From the NCBI GenBank assembly GCA_013042165.1, contig JABDQT010000316.1, positions 1 to 5,139 of the forward strand: DNA of 5,139 bases, given 5' to 3'. A program made the translations under genes and the position numbers. Under the pieces are notes generated by a model. The model did not search any database. It was not told the DNA's origin and saw only the letters and a list, made by a program, of their open reading frames with translations. This stretch comes from Kiritimatiellales bacterium (GTDB taxonomy: Bacteria > Verrucomicrobiota > Kiritimatiellia > Kiritimatiellales > Pontiellaceae). Positions 1 to 5,139 of this stretch are shown here, in pieces. The stretch's first letter is position 1, and each line of letters begins with the position of its first letter.

Positions 1-25
1 CCGGAAAAGTAGCGCGGTCCCGAAG

Positions 26-541
26 TCAGGCGATCGGGTCGGCGCAGAAGTCACGGCGCTGGCAGGTATCGCAGCAGGCCCCCATCCAGATTTCGTCGAA
101 CTGCTCCATGATGCCGGATACGATTTCGGGCTCATCCGTTATTATGCCCGATTCAAAGTTGCGGCGGTCCCTGCTTTTCGCACCCATCCCTGCCCCGGTC
201 AGGTTGGCGCTGCCCAGATAGGCAATGCGTCCGTCCACCACAACCGTCTTCAGGTGGACGCGCGGGCAGATGTTGCGCTCCAGCCCCTTGAGCAATGCGG
301 GGTAGCGGTCGAAGTCCTTCCTGAAATTGGGCCCGGGTTCTTTTGCGTGAAGCAATCGAAGGTTCAACCCCTGGTCAACCAGATCGGAGAGAACGCCGAG
401 AAACGGCCGGTAGCTCCCCTTGCTGCCCACATGCAGATCCTTGATGTCCGCTGTGGCAATCCAGACATATTCGGCGGCACCCGGAATCGCTTCCAGAATG
501 ACCTTTTCGTAGATCTCTGAATTCCTGATTAGTTGAATCAT
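26..541 (-). CDS. Phospholipase D-like protein with a single HKD motif
   Basis: A small (171 aa) PLD-superfamily protein. From ATG at 541 the HKD motif is His96, Lys98 and Asp103, followed by Gly110-Ser111 and Asn113 in the pattern HxKxxxxDxxxxxxGSxN. A later Asn-Phe-Glu-Ser-Gly stretch (Glu130) also fits the family. Proteins with one HKD motif, such as the Nuc-type nucleases, usually dimerise to build the active site on a phosphodiester bond. The substrate here (nucleic acid or phospholipid) cannot be told from sequence. The C-terminus carries a cysteine cluster (Cys156, 157, 160, 166) that could bind zinc or an Fe-S cluster. There is no signal peptide, so it is probably cytoplasmic. It lies directly downstream of ppiC and probably shares its transcript. 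A longer form from GTG at 574, 8 bases after the ppiC stop, is possible. I prefer ATG 541 because the family-like sequence begins there. Neither start has a clear Shine-Dalgarno. Confidence 0.85.
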   Translation of the reverse strand: MIQLIRNSEIYEKVILEAIPGAAEYVWIATADIKDLHVGSKGSYRPFLGVLSDLVDQGLNLRLLHAKEPGPNFRKDFDRYPALLKGLERNICPRVHLKTVVVDGRIAYLGSANLTGAGMGAKSRDRRNFESGIITDEPEIVSGIMEQFDEIWMGACCDTCQRRDFCADPIA

Positions 542-582
542 GACAAACGAGCGCGCATCATTTACATGGCGCACATGGCCGT

Positions 583-867
583 CTAATCCGTGCGATGCGT
601 GACTTCCACCAGATGGAAGCCGAACTGGGTCTTAACCGGCCCCTGCACCTCGCCGACCGGGGCGCTGAAGACCACTTCATCGAATTCGCGGACCATCTGT
701 CCCGGACCGAAGGTGCCGAGTGCACCACCGTCTGCGCCCGAAGGGCATTTGGAATGAAGCTTTGCCAATTCGGCAAAATCCGCGCCGTCCGCGATCTGCT
801 TCTTCAGATCCGCGCAATCGGTTTCTGTTGCCACTAAAATGTGTCGTGCTGCTGCTGAGGCCATCAT
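583..867 (-). CDS. ppiC: Parvulin-type peptidyl-prolyl cis-trans isomerase (PpiC)
   Basis: A stand-alone parvulin domain of 94 aa that catalyses cis-trans isomerisation of the peptide bond before proline. From memory it aligns almost without gaps with E. coli PpiC (93 aa). It shares the N-terminal A-R-H-I-L-V strand with His9, the H-S-x-C-P-S-G loop with Cys41, the G-x-L-G-x-F and G-Q-M-V segments, F-D-x-V-V-F-S, and the C-terminal T-Q-F-G-[FY]-H with His85. The two histidines and the cysteine are the usual active-site residues. There is no signal peptide or membrane anchor, so it should be cytoplasmic, unlike the SurA and PrsA types. Two adjacent ATG codons (867 and 864) follow an AGGAG site. 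The first gives the same length as PpiC, while the second has the better spacing. It is the first gene of a probable two-gene unit with the PLD-like gene and is divergent from the kinase gene. Confidence 0.95.
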   Translation of the reverse strand: MMASAAARHILVATETDCADLKKQIADGADFAELAKLHSKCPSGADGGALGTFGPGQMVREFDEVVFSAPVGEVQGPVKTQFGFHLVEVTHRTD

Positions 868-871
868 GAAT

Positions 872-876
872 CTCCT
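872..876 (-). promoter_or_regulatory. Ribosome binding site of ppiC
   Basis: The minus strand reads AGGAG here, 4 bases before the first ATG (867) and 7 bases before the second (864). The spacing slightly favours initiation at the second codon, which removes one residue only. Confidence 0.75.
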
Positions 877-904
877 GTTGACTTATGTTTCATTGAACGG
901 CGCC

Positions 905-933
905 ACTATCCGTTAAATCCCGCCGGCAGGCAA
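905..933 (-). promoter_or_regulatory. Possible sigma-70-like promoter for ppiC
   Basis: On the minus strand a -35-like TTGCCT (928-933) is separated by exactly 17 bases from a -10-like GATAGT (905-910). This gives a leader of roughly 30 bases before the AGGAG site. The hexamers match the consensus only partly (3-4 of 6 each), so this is a candidate only. It overlaps both copies of the direct repeat and the central imperfect palindrome, which would suit an operator. Confidence 0.3.
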
Positions 934-944
934 TCCGCTAAATC
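908..944. repeat. 12-base direct repeat pair in the ppiC/kinase divergent region
   Basis: ATCCGTTAAATC (908-919) recurs as ATCCGCTAAATC (933-944), 11 of 12 identical and 25 bases apart start to start. Between them is an imperfect palindrome centred on GCCGGC (919-930). A looser third copy, ATTCGTTAAGGG, lies at 966-977. The spacing puts the two good copies about two and a half helical turns apart. They sit between divergent genes, so they are possible binding sites for a regulator of one or both genes. No regulator is encoded in the window. Confidence 0.4.
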
Positions 945-1022
945 GAAATACGGTGCTCCGTGATGATTCGTTAAGGGATTTGCGTTGGAAGGGTGCAGCC
1001 GATAGAGTGTCTCGCTATAGAA

Positions 1023-1027
1023 AAGGG
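1023..1027 (+). promoter_or_regulatory. Ribosome binding site deciding the kinase start
   Basis: AAGGG lies 6 bases before the ATG at 1034. This supports 1034 over an in-frame GTG at 953, whose 27 extra codons do not look like adenylate kinase sequence and fall in the intergenic region. Confidence 0.55.
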
Positions 1028-1033
1028 CGGGTT

Positions 1034-1828
1034 ATGGCGGATCAGTTTGAAAACATCATCGTAATGGGAAAAAGCGGTGCCGGAAAGCAACCGCGTATCG
1101 ATGTGCTGACCCGAACCTTCGGACTCAGGCAGCTTTCCACCGGCGATATTTTCCGAAAATATCTCGGCCTGTTCAATGAGCTGGGCGATGAGCGCGACCT
1201 GAGCCGGTTCCATGATGCCGAAGCGGGAGGCTTTATCACGGATGATGAAATAAAGAAGGCGCTGAACATCGCCGGCCGGGATGATGCCGACGGCATTGTG
1301 CTGGGGCTTAAAGCCAGATATTTTGTAGATCAGGGACTGTTTGTGCCGGACCGCATCACCAACGCCCTGTTCGAATCGGCCTTCAAGTCCATGGGATGCC
1401 GCGGCGTGGTACTCGACGGCTATCCGCGTACGGTGGACCAGGCCAAATTCCTCGTCTCGTTGGTCGAACGGGCAAACGTGAAACTTGACGCCATCATGCT
1501 GGTGGAAAACGAAGACGATGCCATTATTGAGCGCACCATGGGGCGCCGCATCTGCAAGTCCTGCGGTGAAGTGTTTCATCTCGAGTTCCGTCCGCCGCCG
1601 GAAGAACGGATGTTCGAATGCAAGAGCGAGTGCGATATCGTCCAACGCAGTGACGATACAGTCGACAGCCTGAAAGCCCGCCTGAACGAGTTCGCCACCA
1701 AAACGCAACCCGCCCTCGACTTCCTGCTGGAAAAAGGAATTCCGATCTACCGCGTTCCCGGGAATCTGCCCGACTATTCCCCCGACGCGGTACAAGCCAG
1801 CGTCTTCGAGGTGATGGGGATCCGCTAA
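1034..1828 (+). CDS. Adenylate kinase-like nucleoside monophosphate kinase, divergent, zinc-type LID
   Basis: A 264 aa P-loop kinase of the adenylate kinase family, which moves phosphate between ATP and a nucleoside monophosphate. From ATG 1034 it shows G-K-S-G-A-G-K (12-18), S-T-G-D (35-38) with Arg41, D-G-Y-P-R-T (128-133) and G-R-R (170-172). A LID follows with Cys174-x2-Cys177 and Cys196-x3-Cys200, then Q-R-x-D-D (204-208) and K-A-R-L (214-217). The four cysteines fit the zinc-binding LID of many bacterial enzymes. Two things are odd. After the P-loop lysine the usual G-T-Q is replaced by Q-P-R. The AMP-binding region also carries about 40 extra residues, so the NMP-lid pattern occurs twice (65-77 and 101-112). 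Typical bacterial enzymes are about 215 aa. It is transcribed alone, not with secY as adk often is, so a second classical adk elsewhere is plausible and I withhold the symbol. The specificity for AMP is unproven. Confidence 0.88.
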   Translation: MADQFENIIVMGKSGAGKQPRIDVLTRTFGLRQLSTGDIFRKYLGLFNELGDERDLSRFHDAEAGGFITDDEIKKALNIAGRDDADGIVLGLKARYFVDQGLFVPDRITNALFESAFKSMGCRGVVLDGYPRTVDQAKFLVSLVERANVKLDAIMLVENEDDAIIERTMGRRICKSCGEVFHLEFRPPPEERMFECKSECDIVQRSDDTVDSLKARLNEFATKTQPALDFLLEKGIPIYRVPGNLPDYSPDAVQASVFEVMGIR

Positions 1829-1836
1829 CGCATTGC

Positions 1837-1864
1837 CGGCATTTGTTAACGCTAACATATGCCG
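1837..1864. terminator. Hairpin between convergent genes, possible bidirectional terminator
   Basis: A 12-position stem starts with CGGCAT (1837-1842) pairing with ATGCCG (1859-1864), has one T-T mismatch, then TGTTA (1844-1848) pairing with TAACA (1853-1857) around an ACGC loop. It lies 8 bases after the kinase stop and 19 bases after the membrane-protein stop, the expected place for a shared terminator. Neither strand has a clear T-tract after the stem, so termination may be weak or the hairpin may only stabilise 3' ends. Confidence 0.45.
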
Positions 1865-1883
1865 CGCAGCGACCTGTTCGTTA

Positions 1884-2957
1884 TCATTCTTCTTTAGGTG
1901 TGCTAACCGTTGCTTCACTTGATGGCCTGACGCTCGCAACCAGCCTAAATTTCTCCTCCAGCGTCAACGGCATCTTAGAAAAGATAATCAACTTGTGGTA
2001 GTCCTTGCCGTTCTCCAACTCAACCTCGATGAAACTGAGCCCATCATTGACTGACCGGAACCTAAACATCATGTCCATCTCTTCCCGCGAACAGAATCCT
2101 ACATGCGAAAATTCCGACTCTAACATTCTCATTAGCCCCGCAAGCATCAAGAAGCTGTTGTCATAGCGTATGCGATAGGCCTTTTCTAAATCCACGATCC
2201 CGGTGTTTTCCGGAAAATAATGATAGTTTGGGGTTTCTTGCGCTATAAGGGCATAGCGGAGGATTTCTTCGCCCCTCCTTTCCATGAAATTATGCCACTC
2301 GTTTCCATCCTCAAAAACATGATGGTCGTTAGTGCTCGAAACAGGTACGGGGATGATATAGCCATACGCCTCTGCCTCTCTCCACCCAACGGGCATCGGA
2401 TTCCGTATGGAATCCGCAGGCCAGGATACTTGTTCAGTAGTATTTTTGGGGATCGTGCAAAGCCACCACGCGGCGACACCACGCGCAGCAACAGCTCCGA
2501 GAATGCATGTGATCAAAGCAATCCGAAACCACACTCGTCCCCCCTGCCTGTTCATGTATCGAATAAATGGGCGGCTTAGGCAGACCGCAATGCATATTCC
2601 CGTTCCTGTCAGACGCCCAAGTAGCGCTGCCATACTATTTCCAGGAGCAAACGGGCCGTATTGCCAGTAGGTATCCAATGGTCGTAATAATTCAAGCAAC
2701 AGAACAACCAGCCAAAGCTTCCTTCCCCAACTGCGTCGAATGAACAACCCGACACACAGAGGGATGATTAATAAGACAAATTCCACACAGATTACGACGC
2801 TCAACAAAGCAAGTATCCATAAAGGGAGAACTATCTTCATCTCCGGAAGGTATCGAAACACTGCTGCATACCTCGCCATGGAACCCACCAGTATTCCTAT
2901 AACCCATATTTTAAAAAGTGGATCGCCCACCCCTTTCAGCCTCGAAGAAGTTTTCAT
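1884..2957 (-). CDS. Unrecognised multi-pass membrane protein with C-terminal soluble domain
   Basis: I do not recognise the family. The protein (357 aa) has about five hydrophobic segments in its N-terminal half: roughly residues 16-35, 42-73 (long enough for a hairpin), 80-95, 109-132 and 143-168. A polar domain of about 185 residues follows, with many aromatic and acidic residues, only one cysteine (Cys289) and no catalytic motif I can name. Basic residues after the second hydrophobic stretch (R-R-S-W-G-R-K, 74-80) suggest a cytoplasmic loop. The start is ATG 2957, whose ATGA overlaps the stop of the upstream four-helix-bundle gene, implying translational coupling. AGGGGAG lies 10 bases upstream. 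An in-frame GTG at 2978 is less likely. One sampled line is about 48% GC, against about 62% in a sampled line of the SPFH gene, hinting at a different origin. A role alongside the SPFH protein is only suggested by position. Confidence 0.78.
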   Translation of the reverse strand: MKTSSRLKGVGDPLFKIWVIGILVGSMARYAAVFRYLPEMKIVLPLWILALLSVVICVEFVLLIIPLCVGLFIRRSWGRKLWLVVLLLELLRPLDTYWQYGPFAPGNSMAALLGRLTGTGICIAVCLSRPFIRYMNRQGGRVWFRIALITCILGAVAARGVAAWWLCTIPKNTTEQVSWPADSIRNPMPVGWREAEAYGYIIPVPVSSTNDHHVFEDGNEWHNFMERRGEEILRYALIAQETPNYHYFPENTGIVDLEKAYRIRYDNSFLMLAGLMRMLESEFSHVGFCSREEMDMMFRFRSVNDGLSFIEVELENGKDYHKLIIFSKMPLTLEEKFRLVASVRPSSEATVSTPKEE

Positions 2958-3694
2958 ATTCTTACCGCTCCCCTGCACTCAGGATAACCGGAACAACCCC
3001 AAAATTGTTTTCCGGCATTCTCACCGTTTCTTGCGGTGCGCAACACCATAGGCTTGTCACAGTTCGGGCAAGTGGGAATCTGCTCCATCGAACCATCGGC
3101 CTTTTTGCGACCCCGCTCGGCGAGGCGGGCGGTGGCAAGTTGCTCGCTATAACCGCCTTCCTCGACAAACTGCGCTTCCAATGCAGCAATCTGCTGATCG
3201 AGTAGATAGTTGGTCTGGTTGATTAGGCTGATGAGTGCGTTTGCCCGAATCTCCGGATTTTCGTGATCGAGCCATTTGGCATATAGCGCATAGCGCTCCT
3301 GATCCGACAGATCGGTCAGATCAGACCGACCTGACTGATCGTGCTTGAACTGCTTCGGCACATGACGGACGGCAAGTGCCTCGGGGCTGCCCGGCTCCCA
3401 TTGCTCAAGATGGCGATGGCGCAGGAAGTCTTCGTAGTCGAGCAAGAGCTCCTCAAGGCTGGAACGCGCAACATTCACCAAACGCAATTCCGTTTGACTC
3501 GAGGTAGCAGAGGCGCGACTTCCTTCGGCAATGTTTTGCCGCCCGCTCCGTGCCGCCTGAACCATCTGATCGACCGTACGCGAGCGGAAATCAATAAACT
3601 TTTCGCAAAACCAAACGGTGGCATCATAGATGAGTGTCGACGTCTGGAAGGACGCCAACCTTCGAAACCCTCCGCTTGGTCGCAGTTTACCCAC
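2954..3694 (-). CDS. Four-helix-bundle suffix-domain protein with C-terminal topoisomerase-type C4 zinc finger
   Basis: A 246 aa protein of the family annotated as four helix bundle (related to the S23 proteins encoded in 23S rRNA intervening sequences) with a 'suffix' extension. Family marks are S-G-G-F-R-x-L-x-S-F-Q near the start, the helix with A-A-R-S-G-R-Q-N-I-A-E-G-S (47-59), and the N-V-A-R-S-S-L-E-E-L-L-L-D-Y-E-D-F-L helix (74-91). A polar linker (119-133) leads to a further helical region (about 135-180). The C-terminus is a zinc ribbon, Cys209-x2-Cys212 and Cys234-x5-Cys240 with the G-C-S-G-Y-P-E-C-R pattern, as in the C4 fingers of type IA topoisomerases, so nucleic-acid binding is plausible. 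The molecular function is unknown. It starts with GTG, has no clear Shine-Dalgarno, begins 3 bases after the SPFH stop in the same frame, and ends in an ATGA overlap with the membrane gene. Confidence 0.88.
   Translation of the reverse strand: MGKLRPSGGFRRLASFQTSTLIYDATVWFCEKFIDFRSRTVDQMVQAARSGRQNIAEGSRASATSSQTELRLVNVARSSLEELLLDYEDFLRHRHLEQWEPGSPEALAVRHVPKQFKHDQSGRSDLTDLSDQERYALYAKWLDHENPEIRANALISLINQTNYLLDQQIAALEAQFVEEGGYSEQLATARLAERGRKKADGSMEQIPTCPNCDKPMVLRTARNGENAGKQFWGCSGYPECRGAVRI
2968..2974 (-). promoter_or_regulatory. Ribosome binding site of the membrane-protein gene
   Basis: AGGGGAG on the minus strand, 10 bases before ATG 2957 and inside the last codons of the upstream gene. The spacing is a little long. 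Together with the ATGA overlap it supports 2957 as the start. Confidence 0.5.
3296..3340 (-). repeat. Degenerate 9-base tandem repeat coding a D-x-S/T linker
   Basis: Five consecutive 9-base units on the minus strand encode D-Q-S, G-R-S, D-L-T, D-L-S and D-Q-E (residues 119-133 of the four-helix-bundle protein). Four of the five units begin with GAT. The stretch forms the polar linker between the two helical parts. Because each unit is three codons, gain or loss of a unit would keep the frame. Confidence 0.45.
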
Positions 3695-3697
3695 GCA

Positions 3698-5139
3698 CTA
3701 CTTCTTTTTTTGCAATTGCTGTGCGCCGCCGAGCTCGGCAAATCCGGTTTTTTCCAGATCGGTCCAGAGCGTGCCGTCGCCGGCATGGATAATGTTGAGC
3801 TTCATGCGCGGATTCAGCGTGTCGGCAAAGCGCCACTGCGCATAGGCAACGGGATCGCCGAAAGCCGCGGTTTTGAGCTGCAGTCCGTTGGCTTTTTCGC
3901 CATCCACCTTTTCAATGGCGGTGGCCTTGGCTTGTCCGAGCACGCGCACCCGATCGGCGGCAATTGCCGCGGTCTTCTTCTTGATTTCAGCCGCCTTCTT
4001 CAGCGTCTCGGCCTGAATCTGGGCCACCTGCTTTTCGAGGTCGGCGGCAATCTCGGCCTTGATTTTTTCCGTTTCCTGCATCACCTGCTCGCCGCGCTGC
4101 TTGATGAGCGAGAGCTCGGTGTTCAGTTCGGCTTCCTTGCGGGCGGTGTTCTGCCGCTCCTTGTTGGTGAGGTCCTGCTCGACCGCGATACTGGCCTGCT
4201 GGATCGGGGCACGGATTTCGTCGGGCACTTCCACGTGGCGGATGAGTGCGTTGTAGACCTTGATGTCCTTCCCGCCCAGCGTGGTCTCCAGCGCAACGGT
4301 CAGGTCATCCTGAAATTTTTCACGGCCTTCGCCCACGATGAAGTCCTTGGCACGGTATTCGGATCCCTTGTTGCGCGAGATGGAGGTGATCTGCGGCATG
4401 ATGATCTTGTCAACGACCGCCGGCAGATCGCCGTAGCGCCGGTAAATACCGGCAATATCACGGGGATCCAGCTCAAACTCGACGGTCATATCGAGACTGA
4501 TCTGGAAGCCGTCGCGCGAGGGGAAGCTGACGAGCTCCATCAGATTCATCTCACCTTCTTCCAGCGAAGCGGGTGCCATATCGGCCAGCGGTCGGCCGGC
4601 TTCGAACTCCACCCGCCGCCCGCGCCGGGACTGCTGCGGAGCAAAGGAAGAGGCCCGTTTGCTGAAATAGTCTGCGCGCTTGGCTTCCTGCTTCTGAAGC
4701 ACGTTGGCCTGCAGTACGTTCAAGGCCTGGTTCTGCCCAAGTTGCCGCGCCTTCGTAACGACCCTGCTGCCGCCTTCGCCCAGCAGCGAAACCTGGTTGA
4801 TCCCGATTTCGAGCACGTCCACCTTGTATTCCTTCGCGTTGACATAATAGAGCCCCGGCTGCAGCACATCCTTGCGGACGCCCTTCTGCCGGTCGTTGGC
4901 AAACTGCCCGCTGGGCGCCTGCTCGCCGGAAAGCGAAGTGATGACCCCGGCATAACCGATGGGTATGCTGATCGCATCGGCAATCTCGATGTTGTAGCCA
5001 TACGGATTCATGCGGTATTTTCCCGGCCCCAGCTCGCTGCGCCAGATTCCCTTCTGGCCCCGCTCGGCGATAAATTCGCCGGTGGGCAGCTTTTCTCCAA
5101 CCTTCGACGTCACGATGCCGACCTTGCCGGGATCAATGA
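3698..5139 (-). CDS. SPFH/band-7 (flotillin-like) protein with duplicated N-terminal module, 5' end cut by the window
   Basis: About 479 residues are visible. The frame stays open to the window edge, reading I-D-P-G-K-V-G-I-V before a GTG at 5113, so that GTG is probably not the start and the N-terminus (likely with a membrane anchor) is missing. Counting from GTG 5113, two tandem modules of about 56 residues come first (the second starts near residue 50). Next is a charged Q/A/R-rich stretch (about 120-190) and the SPFH core (about 195-315). A long coiled coil rich in Ala, Glu and Lys follows (about 316-415), then a tail with A-G-D-G-T-L-W-T-D-L (444-453), ending Q-K-K-K. SPFH proteins form oligomeric membrane-bound scaffolds or cages that organise membranes and proteases. 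The exact role here is unknown. It is the first visible gene of a minus-strand set and ends 3 bases before the four-helix-bundle gene. Confidence 0.9.
   Translation of the reverse strand, partial: IDPGKVGIVTSKVGEKLPTGEFIAERGQKGIWRSELGPGKYRMNPYGYNIEIADAISIPIGYAGVITSLSGEQAPSGQFANDRQKGVRKDVLQPGLYYVNAKEYKVDVLEIGINQVSLLGEGGSRVVTKARQLGQNQALNVLQANVLQKQEAKRADYFSKRASSFAPQQSRRGRRVEFEAGRPLADMAPASLEEGEMNLMELVSFPSRDGFQISLDMTVEFELDPRDIAGIYRRYGDLPAVVDKIIMPQITSISRNKGSEYRAKDFIVGEGREKFQDDLTVALETTLGGKDIKVYNALIRHVEVPDEIRAPIQQASIAVEQDLTNKERQNTARKEAELNTELSLIKQRGEQVMQETEKIKAEIAADLEKQVAQIQAETLKKAAEIKKKTAAIAADRVRVLGQAKATAIEKVDGEKANGLQLKTAAFGDPVAYAQWRFADTLNPRMKLNIIHAGDGTLWTDLEKTGFAELGGAQQLQKKK

Noticed and set aside
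558..776. A minus-strand frame overlapping ppiC in another phase
   Set aside because: Arginine- and serine-rich product typical of an out-of-frame reading of a GC-rich gene. The ppiC frame is complete with conserved residues.
1001..1021. GATAGA (1001-1006) and TATAGA (1016-1021) as -10 boxes for the kinase gene
   Set aside because: The first has only a 15-base gap from TTGCGT (980-985). The second has no -35 at 17 bases and would leave almost no leader before the ribosome site. No promoter is called for this gene.
953..1033. GTG at 953 as the kinase start (27 extra residues)
   Set aside because: The extra residues do not resemble an adenylate kinase N-terminus, and the ATG at 1034 has AAGGG at good spacing and begins just before the P-loop strand.
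1824..1905. Three copies of GCTAAC around the convergent junction
   Set aside because: A six-base motif. One copy is part of the kinase stop, one is part of the hairpin and one is coding, so chance is enough.
971..1939. A 322-codon open frame on the minus strand, antisense to the kinase gene and reaching into the membrane gene
   Set aside because: It covers the kinase gene, which has clear family motifs, on the opposite strand. Its product shows no recognisable domain, and it would run through the convergent junction and hairpin. Long antisense frames are common opposite GC-rich genes.
2220..2670. Two overlapping plus-strand open frames within the membrane gene
   Set aside because: They have no recognisable motifs and lie fully opposite a longer frame with coherent membrane segments and a coupled start. 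Treated as shadows.
3698..5113. GTG at 5113 as the true start of the SPFH gene
   Set aside because: The frame stays open upstream to the window edge, and the residues there (I-D-P-G-K-V-G-I-V) complete the first of the two tandem modules.

Overview
This 5.1 kb window comes from a moderately GC-rich bacterial chromosome, probably Gram-negative. My best guess is a member of the PVC group (Kiritimatiellota, Verrucomicrobiota or Lentisphaerota). The guess rests on the style of the SPFH protein and the odd adenylate kinase, plus the four-helix-bundle 'suffix' protein with a zinc finger. It is a guess from family resemblance, not from a marker gene. I found no rRNA, tRNA, CRISPR array, insertion sequence or transposase.

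There are six protein genes in three transcription units. Left: a minus-strand pair, a PpiC-type parvulin (583-867) followed by a single-HKD phospholipase D-like protein (26-541, or to 574 if a GTG start is used). Middle: a plus-strand adenylate kinase-like gene (1034-1828), divergent from ppiC across a 166 bp intergenic region with a 12-base direct repeat and a possible ppiC promoter. Right: a tightly packed minus-strand set. It is an SPFH/band-7 protein that runs off the right edge (3698-5139), then a four-helix-bundle plus zinc-finger protein (2954-3694), then an unrecognised multi-pass membrane protein (1884-2957). The first two are separated only by one in-frame TAG and one codon, and the last two overlap by ATGA. 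The kinase and the membrane gene converge on a 12-position hairpin (1837-1864).

The kinase and parvulin are housekeeping-type functions. The right-hand set may be a membrane-associated unit: an SPFH scaffold, a small helical/zinc-finger protein and a membrane protein with a C-terminal soluble domain. That link is inferred only from gene packing. No gap longer than 300 bases lacks a gene. The most unusual points are the altered P-loop and repeated NMP-lid motif in the kinase, the tandem repeat at the start of the SPFH protein, the one-stop boundary between the SPFH and four-helix-bundle genes, and the AT-richer orphan membrane gene.
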